A stretch of 36,384 nt of DNA from Pelagibacteraceae bacterium AG-325-J17 (GCA_003282825.1 QBYM01000011.1:1-36384), one strand, 5' to 3'; positions 1 through 8,742 are shown, counted from the stretch's first letter. The notes: generated by a model from the sequence alone, not told the origin. Program-made: numbers and translations.

Positions 1-342
1 CTCAAGTTTTTAGAAAGAGCAAGAACAGAGGCTTTGTTTTCAATTGGATTTAGTAATAAAAAAATTCAAGAAGAATTTGATGCATTAATAATAGTTAAAT
101 CTTGCAATATTGAGTATAAAAAATCTGCATTTCTAGAAGATGAATTAACTATTAGATCTTTTGTGAAATCTATAACTAAAACATCTTTTTTTATGAACCA
201 AATAATTACAAAAGATGAGAAAATTATTGTAGAGGCTCAAGTTCATTTGGTTTTTATTGATAAAAATGGAAAACCAATAAAAATCCCTAAAGATATATAT
301 TCAAAATTTAAACCTTATTTTTGTGACACGATTAAAGCTTAG
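1..342 (+). CDS. ybgC: YbgC-type acyl-CoA thioesterase, 5'-truncated by window edge
   Basis: The reading frame is open from base 1, so the gene starts upstream of the window; 113 residues are visible. The first residues (LKFLERARTE) match the conserved helix of the hotdog-fold YbgC/4-hydroxybenzoyl-CoA thioesterase family, which follows its catalytic Asp; that Asp would lie upstream and is not seen. The family hydrolyses acyl-CoA thioesters in the cytoplasm and is often linked to the Tol-Pal envelope genes, but no tol gene is visible here. A TTG at 34 could be read as a start, but the conserved residues before it argue for an incomplete gene. The 3' end overlaps the convergent DNA glycosylase gene by 11 bases. 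Confidence 0.75.
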   Translation, partial: LKFLERARTEALFSIGFSNKKIQEEFDALIIVKSCNIEYKKSAFLEDELTIRSFVKSITKTSFFMNQIITKDEKIIVEAQVHLVFIDKNGKPIKIPKDIYSKFKPYFCDTIKA

Positions 343-1012
343 AAATTTTTTTGGCCTTTTTAAATAAGCTATTAATCATAGCATGAGTTACAACTTTGGT
401 ATTAACATTTCTTGGACTAGGATGATAACAAGCTATTAAAATTTTATTATCAGGTAATAGATATTTTTTGCCATGTTTAAATTCAAATTTATTATTAACG
501 TTAAATTTTTTTTTATAAATTTTTACACAATTATCGAAAGCTACCTTACCAAGTGTTACAATTACTTTAATTTTTTTTAGATAATCAATTTCTTTTATAA
601 AATAGTTTGAGCATTGAATTAATTCTTCATTCATAGGTTTGTCACCTGGAGGAACGCATTTTAAAATATTTGTTATGTATGTAGACTTCAACTTTAAACC
701 ATCATCTTTATTTTCAGAAAAATCTTGATTAGATATTTTGACAGAAAAAAGACTTTTAAAAAGAAAATTTCCAGATTTATCTCCTGTAAAAGCTCTGCCT
801 GTTCTTGTTCCCCCATGAGCTGCAGGAGCTAAACCAATAATCATTAATCTTGCATTTATATCACCAAAACCAGTAACAGGTTTTCCCCAATACTTTTCAT
901 TGAAATTTTGTTTCCTTTTTTCCAATGATACTTTTTTTATAAAATTTGTTAAACGAGGACATTTTTTGCATTTAACTATTGTTTTATTTAATTTTTTAAA
1001 CTTAATGTTCAT
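332..1012 (-). CDS. Uracil-DNA glycosylase, family 5 (UDGb)-like, iron-sulfur type
   Basis: Base excision repair enzyme of 226 residues that removes uracil, and probably other deaminated bases, from DNA. Four cysteines are arranged as in the 4Fe-4S glycosylases: CKKC at residues 15-18 and a second pair spaced C-x14-C in the middle. Motif A reads GLAPAAHGGTRTGRAFTGD; there is no Asp or Asn at the position used by family 4 enzymes, which fits family 5. The second active-site loop reads HPSPRN. The start is supported because the first Cys pair lies only 15 residues in and the next Met is far inside the domain. Its start codon is separated by two bases from the divergent phosphatase start. A family 4 assignment is the alternative. 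Confidence 0.8.
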   Translation of the reverse strand: MNIKFKKLNKTIVKCKKCPRLTNFIKKVSLEKRKQNFNEKYWGKPVTGFGDINARLMIIGLAPAAHGGTRTGRAFTGDKSGNFLFKSLFSVKISNQDFSENKDDGLKLKSTYITNILKCVPPGDKPMNEELIQCSNYFIKEIDYLKKIKVIVTLGKVAFDNCVKIYKKKFNVNNKFEFKHGKKYLLPDNKILIACYHPSPRNVNTKVVTHAMINSLFKKAKKISKL

Positions 1013-1014
1013 TA

Positions 1015-1572
1015 ATGAAATTACTAAATATTATATTAATTATATTTATAGCTTTAACAAACGAAATAAAAGCAGATTCAAAAAATCAACTTTTTGAAAA
1101 ACTTCAAAAAGGGGGTAATTTAATTTTTATCAGACACGCTTACGCACCTGGAAATGGAGATCCTGATAATTTTGATATTAAGGATTGTTCTACTCAGAGA
1201 AATTTAAGTGATTCAGGAAGAAAGCAATCAAAAAAAATTGGAAATTTTTTTGATGAAAATAAAATCCCAATAGATTTAGTGATTTCAAGTGAATGGTGCA
1301 GATGCAAAGAAACAGCTTTAATAGCATTTGATAAATTCAAAACAAAGGATTTTTTAAATTCTTTTTATAGTTCAAAATTTGCTAAAAATAAAAAATTTCA
1401 AATGTTAAATCTTAAAAAGTATATTGGTAATTGGAATGAAGATAAGAATTTAGTTCTTATTACACATTATGTGGTAATATCTGAAGTATTAAATTATGCT
1501 CCAAGTTCAGGAGAAATTGTAGTATCAGATAAAAATTTTAAAATGATAGGAAATATAGAAATAAATTATTAA
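1015..1572 (+). CDS. Secreted histidine phosphatase superfamily protein
   Basis: Protein of 185 residues with an N-terminal signal peptide (about 1-20, hydrophobic core LLNIILIIFIAL, likely cleavage after KA). The mature part has the phosphoglycerate mutase-like catalytic signature FIRHAYAPG (nucleophilic His), a second Arg in SSEWCRCKETA, and the distal catalytic His in LITHYVV. Such proteins remove phosphate from small molecules or proteins; the substrate cannot be told from sequence. The signal peptide implies action in the periplasm and supports the chosen ATG. Any promoter must lie inside the divergent glycosylase gene; TTGCAT at 966 and TAATTT at 989, 17 bases apart, are candidates. The 41-residue gene follows after five bases. 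Confidence 0.8.
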   Translation: MKLLNIILIIFIALTNEIKADSKNQLFEKLQKGGNLIFIRHAYAPGNGDPDNFDIKDCSTQRNLSDSGRKQSKKIGNFFDENKIPIDLVISSEWCRCKETALIAFDKFKTKDFLNSFYSSKFAKNKKFQMLNLKKYIGNWNEDKNLVLITHYVVISEVLNYAPSSGEIVVSDKNFKMIGNIEINY

Positions 1573-1577
1573 ATATT

Positions 1578-1703
1578 ATGTCCTCTAAAAGAGCTATGAA
1601 ACAAGCACAAAAACAAGCTTATGCTAAACACAGAAGCAATATTACAAATAGTCGATTTGAGAAAAAAAATAGAAATTCTATAAAAAATAAAAAAAAACGT
1701 TAA
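1578..1703 (+). CDS. Small, very basic protein of unknown function (41 residues)
   Basis: ATG at 1578 to TAA at 1701-1703 encodes 41 residues, beginning MSSKRAMKQAQKQAYAKHRS and ending in a Lys/Arg/Asn-rich tail (KNKKKR). About a third of the residues are Lys or Arg and only two are acidic or aromatic outside the first half (Phe27, Glu28), as in small ribosome- or nucleic-acid-binding proteins. I do not recognise a family. It lies five bases after the histidine phosphatase and is probably cotranscribed with it; it overlaps the end of the convergent secreted-protein gene by four bases. Position, uninterrupted frame and composition favour a real gene, but A-rich DNA gives Lys-rich chance frames, so confidence is moderate. 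Confidence 0.5.
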   Translation: MSSKRAMKQAQKQAYAKHRSNITNSRFEKKNRNSIKNKKKR

Positions 1704-2128
1704 CTTTCATTTTTAAATTTGTCAATTTTTTTGCAGGTAGAAATTTTTGAGATACCTACTTCATCATTTAGCACAGTTTTCATGAAAATTTCTTGTTTTC
1801 CTTTTTCAAATAAAATTTGAGTATAAAATTGTGGGTAGCCATGTTTATGAGTTAATATCTTTCCATTTTCCTCGTAAATATTTCTTACATAAGAATTTTT
1901 TTTTTTCACACTAAGATCTGTAATTCTATATTTTTGATATGTTTTTTCTTTATAAATATAATTTCTGGTCATTATCAGCTCATTCAAATTGAGAATATAT
2001 TCATTCTTTATAAACTCATCTTGTTGATCATCACACAAACTCATTATGATTACTTCTGATTTAAGCTGTTGTGCAGGAAATAGTATAAAGAGAATAATTA
2101 CAAATTTAAAAAAATTATTCTTTTTCAT
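1700..2128 (-). CDS. Secreted protein of unknown function
   Basis: Protein of 142 residues from the preferred ATG at 2128 (an in-frame ATG at 2140 would add MLTK). The preferred start gives a classical signal peptide: MKK, a hydrophobic core FFKFVIILFILF, and a likely cleavage region near AQQLKSE. The mature part has two Cys residues, one near each end (SLCDDQQD and STCKK), possibly a disulfide in the periplasm, and beta-rich sequence between. I do not recognise a family. It is the last of three overlapping minus-strand genes and overlaps the 57-residue membrane protein gene by 14 bases, so it is probably translated from the same transcript. Confidence 0.6.
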   Translation of the reverse strand: MKKNNFFKFVIILFILFPAQQLKSEVIIMSLCDDQQDEFIKNEYILNLNELIMTRNYIYKEKTYQKYRITDLSVKKKNSYVRNIYEENGKILTHKHGYPQFYTQILFEKGKQEIFMKTVLNDEVGISKISTCKKIDKFKNES

Positions 2129-2288
2129 TTTTGTCAGCAAAAAATAATCCTATTAAAAGTAGAGCAGTCCATCCTAAACCTAAAAGGCCCTTAAATACAT
2201 TTGTATCAGCACTCCAAATATCAAGAAACAAAGCACCAAAAATAAGGCCCAAAATATAAATTATTATTACAATTGTAACTTTACTCAT
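2115..2288 (-). CDS. Small two-helix inner-membrane protein, unknown function
   Basis: Protein of 57 residues starting MSKVTIVIIIYILG. Two hydrophobic segments (about 4-21 and 33-49) are joined by a short polar loop (DIWSADTNVFKG), and the C-terminus is charged (DKNEKE), giving a hairpin in the inner membrane. An upstream in-frame ATG at 2327 would add 13 residues inside the DUF1289 gene. The start at 2288 is preferred because it gives the 8-base ATGAGTAA overlap with the preceding stop, a junction type seen repeatedly in this window. Middle gene of the minus-strand trio. No family recognised. Confidence 0.6.
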   Translation of the reverse strand: MSKVTIVIIIYILGLIFGALFLDIWSADTNVFKGLLGLGWTALLLIGLFFADKNEKE

Positions 2289-2532
2289 TTTTAAAATTTT
2301 TTTTAAAAAGAGAGATACCATTTTCAATTTTATATGTATAGGACTCTTCGAAACTTTTTAATTGCCATCCCGTTAGTCTTTTTTTGATTGTTATGATATT
2401 TTCAAGCTTCCATTCTTCAAGAGTTTCTTCTGATTTCCATTTTTGTTTTTCAGCATTAGTTCTTCCACAACCATAACAATAACCTGTCTTGGGATCAGTT
2501 TTACAAATACTTATACAGGGTGAAACAATCAT
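2281..2532 (-). CDS. DUF1289 family Cys-rich protein
   Basis: Protein of 83 residues from ATG at 2532. The N-terminus holds the DUF1289 signature: SPCISICK, then GYCYGCGR, giving four Cys in a C-x3-C...C-x2-C pattern that probably binds metal or an iron-sulfur cluster, followed by a Trp-containing helical region. The molecular function of the family is not established. A longer frame starting at 2586 exists, but the family consensus begins right at the MIVSPC position. A TTGTAA/TATAAT promoter reads toward this start with the -10 eight bases upstream of the ATG, so the transcript may be nearly leaderless. First gene of the minus-strand trio. Confidence 0.75.
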   Translation of the reverse strand: MIVSPCISICKTDPKTGYCYGCGRTNAEKQKWKSEETLEEWKLENIITIKKRLTGWQLKSFEESYTYKIENGISLFKKNFKNE

Positions 2533-2539
2533 ACTTAAT

Positions 2540-2569
2540 ATTATAGAGGAAATATAATCTAATTTACAA
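2540..2569 (-). promoter_or_regulatory. Candidate sigma70 promoter for the DUF1289 operon
   Basis: On the minus strand, TTGTAA (2569-2564) and a perfect TATAAT (2545-2540) are 18 bases apart. Transcription starting about seven bases after the -10 would begin almost at the ATG at 2532. In AT-rich DNA such matches can occur by chance. Confidence 0.4.
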
Positions 2570-2578
2570 TAAATGTCG

Positions 2579-2607
2579 TTGGACAAATAGTTTCAATAAT
2601 ATATAAA
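2579..2607 (+). promoter_or_regulatory. Candidate sigma70 promoter for tRNA-Leu and the tig cluster
   Basis: TTGGAC (2579-2584) and TATAAA (2602-2607) are 17 bases apart. The expected start, near 2614, lies eight bases before the tRNA 5' end. Location right in front of a tRNA gene raises the likelihood that it is real. Confidence 0.55.
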
Positions 2608-2621
2608 ACGGTTTAATTTGT

Positions 2622-2706
2622 GGGGCGATGGCGGAATTGGTAGACGCGTCGGTCTTAGGAACCGATAGAGCAATCTGTGAAGGTTCGAGTCCTTTTCGCC
2701 CTACCA
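2622..2706 (+). tRNA. tRNA-Leu (anticodon UAG)
   Basis: 85 bases including an encoded CCA. The acceptor stem pairs GGGGCGA with TCGCCCT (one G-U pair). The D arm has GGCGGAATTGGTAGACGC typical of tRNA-Leu; the anticodon stem TCGGT/ACCGA encloses TAG at 2656-2658; a variable arm and a GGTTCGAGTCC T arm follow. UAG can read all CUN codons when wobble is relaxed. The trigger factor ATG is only ten bases downstream, so the tRNA and tig probably share a transcript. Confidence 0.97.
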
Positions 2707-2716
2707 TAACTAAATT

Positions 2717-4138
2717 ATGAAAGTTACAATAGAAAATAAAAAAGGTTTAAATAAAGATCTTAAAGTGTTCGTAGATAAAAAAACTATGAATACTTACATA
2801 GATGATAAATACGAAGAAATTAAAGGAACGGTAAATTTAAAAGGTTTTAGACCTGGAAAAGTTCCTAGAGAAATTCTAAAAAGACAATTTGGCAAAGCAG
2901 TTTTTAATGAAGTATTAGACAAGGTTATAAAGGATACTTCAACTAAAGCATTGGAGGAAAATAAAATTAAACCAGCAGGTCAACCAAAATTAGACTTAAA
3001 AACTTATGGTGAAGATAAAGATTTAGAATATATAATATCTGTAACCGAACTTCCAAAAGTTGAAATTAAATCAATAGAAAACATAAAATTTGATCAGTAC
3101 TCAGTTAAAATAGATAATAGTGAGTCAGAAAAAAGAATAAAAGAAATTGCAAAAAATCAACCCAATTTTAAAGATGCTTCAGAAAATACTAAAGCTAAAG
3201 AAGGAGACCTTGTAGCTTTTGATTATACAGCAACGGTAGATAATAAAACTTTTAAAGGTGGAGAAGGTAAAAATACTCAGCTTACTCTAGGTAAAGATTT
3301 ATTTTTAAAAGGTTTTGATAAACAGTTATTGGGAGTAAAAAAAGGAGATGAAAAAACTGTAGAGGCCACATTACCTGAAAATTTTCCTGAAAAAGAATTG
3401 ATAAATAAAAAAGCAAAATTTGTTTGTAAAATTTTAACTTTAAAAAATCCTGAAGAAACTAAAATAGATGATGAGTTCGCAAAAAATTTAGGTGCTAAAG
3501 ATCTTAAAGATCTTAAATCTTTGATATCAAAACAAATAAATGATGAGTATACAAATTCGTTAGACCGACTTTCAAAAAATCAAATATTAAAGGAAATAGA
3601 AAAATTTAAAGTTTCTGAGATACCTGAAAATTTAATTGAGGATGAAATTAAGATTTTATCACAAGGAATGTCTGATAAAGATGCAAAAAAAAGTAGAAAA
3701 AATTTTGAAGATGTTGCAAAAAAAAGAATTAAAGTAGGTTTAGTTTTAAATGAATTTGGAGAAAAAAATCAAATTAAAGTTACAGAGCAAGAATTACAAG
3801 CTGAAGTTCAAAAACAAATAAGAATGATGCCTGGACAAGAAAAAATGGTAATGGATTTTTATCAAAAAAATCCATCAGCACTTTCTAGTTTAAGAGGAAC
3901 AGTATATGAGGAAAAAATATTAAAACTTATTAAAGAAAAAGCTAAGCCTAATAAAAAAGAAATTTCAAAAGATGAAGCAGAAAAAATTCTAAAACAATCT
4001 CAACTACAAGAATACAGCCATCCCAATAAGGATGAAAAAAAAGTTGAAGATAAAAAGTTAAGTAGTAGTAAAACTAAGCCTAAATCGACAAAAATAAAAG
4101 CTCCGGTTAAAAAATCAAAAAAAGTTAGCAAAAAGTAA
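2717..4138 (+). CDS. tig: Trigger factor, ribosome-associated chaperone
   Basis: Folding chaperone and prolyl isomerase of 473 residues that binds nascent chains at the ribosome exit. The N-terminal domain has the ribosome-docking signature GFRPGKVP (about residues 43-50). An FKBP-like PPIase domain follows (about 155-245, with [15 protein letters not shown] and [19 protein letters not shown]), then the helical C-terminal substrate domain. The last 40 or so residues are an added Lys/Ser/Pro-rich tail ([20 protein letters not shown]), so the protein is longer than most family members. The leader between tRNA-Leu and the ATG is ten bases with no Shine-Dalgarno sequence. It heads the tig-clpP-clpX-lon cluster. 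Confidence 0.97.
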   Translation: MKVTIENKKGLNKDLKVFVDKKTMNTYIDDKYEEIKGTVNLKGFRPGKVPREILKRQFGKAVFNEVLDKVIKDTSTKALEENKIKPAGQPKLDLKTYGEDKDLEYIISVTELPKVEIKSIENIKFDQYSVKIDNSESEKRIKEIAKNQPNFKDASENTKAKEGDLVAFDYTATVDNKTFKGGEGKNTQLTLGKDLFLKGFDKQLLGVKKGDEKTVEATLPENFPEKELINKKAKFVCKILTLKNPEETKIDDEFAKNLGAKDLKDLKSLISKQINDEYTNSLDRLSKNQILKEIEKFKVSEIPENLIEDEIKILSQGMSDKDAKKSRKNFEDVAKKRIKVGLVLNEFGEKNQIKVTEQELQAEVQKQIRMMPGQEKMVMDFYQKNPSALSSLRGTVYEEKILKLIKEKAKPNKKEISKDEAEKILKQSQLQEYSHPNKDEKKVEDKKLSSSKTKPKSTKIKAPVKKSKKVSKK

Positions 4139-4170
4139 TCGCAAGTTGTATAAGTAAAACGAATCAACTT

Positions 4171-4782
4171 ATGACAAACAAAATATCTGAATTTATGAGT
4201 ACTTTAGTACCTATGGTTGTTGAACAATCAAGTAAAGGTGAACGTGCATATGATATTTATTCAAGACTATTAAAAGAAAGAATTATTTTTTTAACTGGTC
4301 AGATAAATGACAATGTTGCTTCACTGGTAACTGCACAACTTTTATTTTTAGAGGCGGAAGATCCTAAAAAAGAAATTTATTTGTACATCAATAGTCCAGG
4401 TGGATTAGTCACTGCTGGCCTTGGAATATATGATACAATGCAATATGTTAAACCTGATATTTCTACTTTATGCATTGGTCAAGCTGCATCAATGGGTTCA
4501 TTTCTACTTTCAGCAGGAACAAAAGGTAAAAGATTTTCATTACCAAATTCTAGGATAATGGTTCACCAGCCTTCTGCAGGTTTTCAAGGACAAGCGACTG
4601 ATATAGAAATTCATGCGAATGAGGTTCTATCTTTGAAAAAAAGATTAAATGAAATTTATTCAAAACATACTGGTAAAACAGTTGAAGAAATAAAGTTAGC
4701 TCTTGAGAGAGATAATTTTATGACTGCAGATGCAGCTAAATCTTTTGGATTAATAGATGAAGTGGTAGAAAAAAGATCCTAA
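4171..4782 (+). CDS. clpP: ClpP, ATP-dependent Clp protease proteolytic subunit
   Basis: Serine peptidase of 203 residues that forms the double-heptamer chamber fed by ClpX. The catalytic triad is visible: Ser107 in GQAASMGS, His132 in MVHQPSAG, and Asp181 after ALER. The handle region and the INSPGG oxyanion motif are intact, and the length is normal. The ATG at 4171 follows a spacer with a 6-base inverted repeat (AAGTTG 4143-4148, CAACTT 4165-4170) ending at the start codon, and no clear Shine-Dalgarno. It lies between tig and its partner clpX, the conserved order. An N-terminal propeptide, if cleaved, would end near the second Met (residue 9) or residue 14. Confidence 0.97.
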   Translation: MTNKISEFMSTLVPMVVEQSSKGERAYDIYSRLLKERIIFLTGQINDNVASLVTAQLLFLEAEDPKKEIYLYINSPGGLVTAGLGIYDTMQYVKPDISTLCIGQAASMGSFLLSAGTKGKRFSLPNSRIMVHQPSAGFQGQATDIEIHANEVLSLKKRLNEIYSKHTGKTVEEIKLALERDNFMTADAAKSFGLIDEVVEKRS

Positions 4783-4871
4783 AATACCATATATTGATTT
4801 AAACTTATTCAAAACTTGATTAGTAACTACTTCTTATAATAAAGTAATTAAATTGATTCGTTATAAATTTT

Positions 4872-6140
4872 ATGAGCACTAACAACAAAAATATTCTCTA
4901 CTGTTCTTTCTGTGGAAAGAGTCAACACGAAGTAAGAAAACTTATAGCTGGTCCTACAGTTTTTATTTGTGATGAATGTGTTGAATTATGTATGGATATT
5001 ATTAAGGAAGAAAGCAAAGACACTTTTGTAAAACATCAAGATGGTCTTCCTTCACCAAAAGAAATTTGTTCGGTATTAGACGATTATGTAATTGGCCAAG
5101 CACATGCAAAAAAAGTTTTGTCTGTTGCAGTTCATAATCACTATAAGAGATTAAATTATGAAAATAAAACTAGCAAAAATGTTGAACTCGCAAAATCAAA
5201 CATTCTTTTGGTTGGACCTACAGGTTGTGGAAAAACTTTACTAGCTCAAACTTTAGCAAGAATTCTTGATGTACCTTTTACCATGGCTGACGCAACTACA
5301 CTTACAGAAGCTGGTTATGTGGGAGAAGATGTTGAAAATATTATTTTAAAATTATTACAAGCAGCAGATTACAATGTTGAAAAAGCTCAAAGAGGAATTG
5401 TTTATATAGATGAGGTAGATAAAATAAGCAGAAAATCAGAGAACCCCTCAATAACAAGAGATGTTTCTGGTGAAGGTGTTCAGCAAGCTTTATTAAAGAT
5501 TATGGAGGGTACAGTTGCAAGTGTGCCACCTCAAGGAGGAAGAAAACACCCTCAACAAGAATTTTTACAAGTTGACACAACTAACATTCTTTTTATATGT
5601 GGTGGTGCCTTTGCCGGTCTTGACAAAATTATTTCTCAAAGAGACAAAGGAACTTCAATTGGTTTTGGAGCTGATGTTAAAAATACACTAGATAAAAAAA
5701 CAGGTGAATGGATGAAAGGTTTAGAACCAGAGGATTTATTGAGATATGGTCTAATACCTGAATTTATAGGTCGATTACCAATGATTGCAACTTTAGAAGA
5801 TTTAGATGAAAAATCTTTAATTAAGATTCTAGGAGAACCAAAAAATTCATTAACAAAACAGTACCAAGAATTATTTAAACTTGATGGTGCAAAATTAACT
5901 TTTAAAGATAATGCTTTAAAAGAAATAGCACTTAAAGCAATTAAGAAAAAAACTGGAGCTAGAGGTTTAAGATCAATATTAGAAAATATTCTATTGAAAA
6001 CTATGTATGATTTACCTAGTCAAGAAAATATAGAAGAGGTAATAGTTGATGCCTCGGCGGTAAAAGGTCAGTCTCAGCCAATAATAGTTCATTCTAAAAC
6101 TAAGGACAAAATCAAGACAAACAAGACTACAGCGGCTTAA
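4872..6140 (+). CDS. clpX: ClpX, ATPase subunit of the ClpXP protease
   Basis: Hexameric AAA+ unfoldase of 422 residues that delivers substrates to ClpP. The N-terminal zinc-binding domain has CSFCGK and CDECVELC (about residues 11-39). Walker A is GPTGCGKT, Walker B is VYIDEVDK, and the sensor 2 Arg lies in GARGLRS. The length is typical, with a short Lys/Thr tail. The 89-base spacer from clpP is the largest within this cluster and carries a perfect TATAAT (4835-4840) but no well-placed -35 (TTGATT at 4816 is only 13 bases away), so a separate clpX promoter is possible but unproven. A heat-shock sigma32 promoter was looked for and not found. Confidence 0.97.
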   Translation: MSTNNKNILYCSFCGKSQHEVRKLIAGPTVFICDECVELCMDIIKEESKDTFVKHQDGLPSPKEICSVLDDYVIGQAHAKKVLSVAVHNHYKRLNYENKTSKNVELAKSNILLVGPTGCGKTLLAQTLARILDVPFTMADATTLTEAGYVGEDVENIILKLLQAADYNVEKAQRGIVYIDEVDKISRKSENPSITRDVSGEGVQQALLKIMEGTVASVPPQGGRKHPQQEFLQVDTTNILFICGGAFAGLDKIISQRDKGTSIGFGADVKNTLDKKTGEWMKGLEPEDLLRYGLIPEFIGRLPMIATLEDLDEKSLIKILGEPKNSLTKQYQELFKLDGAKLTFKDNALKEIALKAIKKKTGARGLRSILENILLKTMYDLPSQENIEEVIVDASAVKGQSQPIIVHSKTKDKIKTNKTTAA

Positions 6141-6201
6141 TATCCTTAATAAGTTAGAAAAAGGTATTGCAATATAAATTATAATATCCATATTTAAGAT
6201 C

Positions 6202-8580
6202 ATGGATATTAAAATTTCACTACCATTACTTCCTCTTAGAGATATTGTAGTTTTTCCTAGCATGGTAATACCGCTATTTGTTGGGAGAGACAAATCTATT
6301 TCAGCTTTAAATGAAGTAATGAAAAAAGATAAAAAAATAATCTTAGTCACTCAAAAAAATTCTGAAATTGATGATCCAAAAAAAACAGATATTTTTACAT
6401 ACGGTTGTGAAGGAAATATTCTTCAGCTTTTAAAGTTACCTGATGGAACTGTAAAAGTTCTAGTAGAGGGTATTAAAAGAGTAAAATTATTAGACTTTAA
6501 AGATAATGAAAAATTTATTACTTGTGAATTCACTCCATACAATGATGTGGTTAATAAAGATGAAGATTTGTATCCTTTAGCGGCTACGGCTCTAAGAAGA
6601 TTAGAAAAGCTTACATCCATAAATAAAAAAATATCCAATGAAACTATTAATACTATCAAGCAATTAAAAGACCCTTCTCAAATTGCTGATAATATTGCAT
6701 CACACATAACTGCTACAATTTCTGAAAAACAATCAATATTTGAAACTGCAGATGTGAAAAAAAGATTAAACTCAATTGTTAAGATAATGGAAAACGAGAC
6801 AAGTATTATTGGTGTTGAAAAAAGAATTCGTGGAAGAGTAAAAACTCAGATGGAAAAAACTCAAAGGGAATACTATTTAAATGAACAATTAAAAGCTATT
6901 CAAAAAGAATTAGGTGAAATTGAAGATGGTAAAGATGAAAGCACTAGTTTGAATAAAGCTATTTTAAAATCAAAGATGCCTAAAGAGGTTGAAAAAAAAT
7001 GCTTACAAGAACTTAAAAAATTAAAAAATATGAGTCCAATGTCAGCTGAAGCAACAGTCGTTAGAAATTATTTAGATTGGATGACAGAACTTCCATGGTA
7101 TAAAAAAAGTGAAGTAGATATAGACTTAACCAAAGCTTTGAATGTTCTTGATAAAGATCATTTTGGTCTTGAAAAAGTTAAAGAGAGAATAATTGAATTT
7201 TTAGCTGTTCAAAAGAGAATGGACAAAATTAAGGGGCCAATATTATGTTTAGTTGGACCGCCTGGTGTTGGAAAAACATCTTTAGGAAAATCTATTGCTA
7301 GAGCTACCAATAGAGAATTTGTCAGAATGTCAGTTGGTGGTATGAGAGATGAAGCTGAAATTAGAGGTCATAGAAGAACTTATATTGGATCTTTGCCTGG
7401 AAAAATAATTCAGATGATGAAAAAATCTGGAACAAAAAATCCATTAATTTTATTAGATGAAATTGACAAAATTGGTAATGATTACAGAGGCGATCCTTCT
7501 TCAGCTTTGTTAGAAGCTTTAGACCCAGAACAAAATACATCATTTAATGATCATTACCTTGAAGTTGATTATGATTTATCAGATGTAATGTTTGTTACAA
7601 CAGCAAATACTTTAAATATTTTACCACCATTATTAGATAGGATGGAAGTAATTAGACTTGCTGGTTATACAGAAGATGAAAAAATTAATATTGCTAATAA
7701 ATATCTTCTACCAAAGCAGATTAAAGATAATGGAGTTAAAGATAATGAGATGAAACTAGGCAATGACATTATTAAAGAAATAATTAGAAGTTATACAAAA
7801 GAATCTGGAGTAAGAAATCTTGAGAGAGAAATTTCAAAAGTTGCTAGAAAAGTTGTTAAAAAAGTTGTTTCTGGTGAAGAGAAAGAAGTCAATGTTGACG
7901 CGAAGAATTTATCTGATTTCCTTGGTGTTCCAAAGTATAAATTTGGAGAACTAGAAACTGAAAATAGAATAGGAATTGTAACTGGCCTAGCTTGGACAGA
8001 GTATGGCGGAGAAATTTTAAAAGTAGAAACTGTAACAATGCCTGGAAAAGGTAGAATGCAAATTACAGGTAAATTAGGTGATGTTATGCAAGAGTCCGTT
8101 AAAGCAGCAAAATCATTTGTAAGATCAAAATGTTTGGAGTATGGAATTATTCCTCCATTGTTTGAAAAGAAAGATTTTCATATTCATGTACCTGAAGGAG
8201 CAACGCCAAAAGATGGCCCATCAGCGGGCATAGCAATGGTTACATCCATAGTCTCTTCAATTACAACTATTCCAGTTAGAAAAGATGTTGCTATGACCGG
8301 TGAAGTAACTTTAACAGGTCAAGTCTTACCAATAGGTGGTTTAAAAGAAAAATTACTAGCAGCACATAGAGCTGGAATAAAAGAGGTTTTAATTCCAAAA
8401 GAAAATGAGAAAGATTTAGTTGATATGCCAAAAAAAATATTGGATGAAATAAAAATCACTCCTGTAGAATATGCTGATGAGGTTTTAAAAATTGCTTTAA
8501 CAAAAGAACTTAAAAAGACTGAGTGGGTTGAGGTTGATCTAACTAAAAAAGATGACAAATCTCAAGCAAGTATCCAATAA
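6202..8580 (+). CDS. lon: Lon, ATP-dependent serine protease
   Basis: Self-contained AAA+ protease of 792 residues that degrades misfolded and regulatory proteins in the cytoplasm. The N-terminal substrate-binding domain starts [18 protein letters not shown]; Walker A is GPPGVGKT and Walker B LLDEIDK. The C-terminal peptidase has the catalytic Ser in PKDGPSAG and the Lys in [14 protein letters not shown]. The length is normal. The start at 6202 places the family's conserved N-terminus five residues in. The 61-base spacer has possible weak promoter elements (TATAAT at 6180; TTGCAA at 6167 with TATTTA at 6191), so lon may be transcribed both with clpX and alone. Confidence 0.97.
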   Translation: MDIKISLPLLPLRDIVVFPSMVIPLFVGRDKSISALNEVMKKDKKIILVTQKNSEIDDPKKTDIFTYGCEGNILQLLKLPDGTVKVLVEGIKRVKLLDFKDNEKFITCEFTPYNDVVNKDEDLYPLAATALRRLEKLTSINKKISNETINTIKQLKDPSQIADNIASHITATISEKQSIFETADVKKRLNSIVKIMENETSIIGVEKRIRGRVKTQMEKTQREYYLNEQLKAIQKELGEIEDGKDESTSLNKAILKSKMPKEVEKKCLQELKKLKNMSPMSAEATVVRNYLDWMTELPWYKKSEVDIDLTKALNVLDKDHFGLEKVKERIIEFLAVQKRMDKIKGPILCLVGPPGVGKTSLGKSIARATNREFVRMSVGGMRDEAEIRGHRRTYIGSLPGKIIQMMKKSGTKNPLILLDEIDKIGNDYRGDPSSALLEALDPEQNTSFNDHYLEVDYDLSDVMFVTTANTLNILPPLLDRMEVIRLAGYTEDEKINIANKYLLPKQIKDNGVKDNEMKLGNDIIKEIIRSYTKESGVRNLEREISKVARKVVKKVVSGEEKEVNVDAKNLSDFLGVPKYKFGELETENRIGIVTGLAWTEYGGEILKVETVTMPGKGRMQITGKLGDVMQESVKAAKSFVRSKCLEYGIIPPLFEKKDFHIHVPEGATPKDGPSAGIAMVTSIVSSITTIPVRKDVAMTGEVTLTGQVLPIGGLKEKLLAAHRAGIKEVLIPKENEKDLVDMPKKILDEIKITPVEYADEVLKIALTKELKKTEWVEVDLTKKDDKSQASIQ

Positions 8581-8588
8581 AATTTATA

Positions 8589-8708
8589 ATGGAATTATTG
8601 ATAATTTTATTGGTAGTAGTTTTTTTTACTTTTTACTTATTCAGACCAATATCAAAAAAAGAGGAAGATAATTTTAACTCCAAAAATAATTGGAGAGGTG
8701 GATTTTAA
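8589..8708 (+). CDS. Small single-pass membrane protein, unknown function (39 residues)
   Basis: ATG at 8589 to TAA at 8706-8708 encodes 39 residues. An N-terminal hydrophobic helix (ELLIILLVVVFFTFYLF) is followed by RP and an acidic then basic/aromatic tail (KKEEDNF...NNWRGGF). The charge pattern, with positive residues just after the helix, predicts a short outside N-terminus and a cytoplasmic tail. It begins eight bases after the lon stop and precedes the tRNA-Val promoter, so it would be the last gene of the tig-clpP-clpX-lon run. I do not recognise a family. The coherent helix-plus-tail layout makes a real gene more likely than a chance frame. Confidence 0.5.
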   Translation: MELLIILLVVVFFTFYLFRPISKKEEDNFNSKNNWRGGF

Positions 8709-8742
8709 AAAATTTTCTACGATTTATAACAATTAATAAATC

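Noticed and set aside
900..1097. Plus-strand frame of 65 residues across the glycosylase/phosphatase boundary
   Set aside because: Antisense to the glycosylase N-terminus and out of frame with the phosphatase; no motif, and both real genes have strong support.
2533..2586. N-terminal extension of the DUF1289 protein to 2586
   Set aside because: The family consensus starts at the MIVSPC position and a promoter lies between 2540 and 2569, inside the extension.
4143..4170. Hairpin AAGTTG/CAACTT before the clpP start as a thermosensor
   Set aside because: Six base pairs with a 16-base loop, AT-rich, and it masks no visible Shine-Dalgarno; chance is a sufficient explanation without conservation data.
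4783..4871. Heat-shock sigma32 promoter before clpX
   Set aside because: CTTGAT at 4815 resembles the -35, but no CCCCAT/CYTAT-type -10 is found at the right distance.
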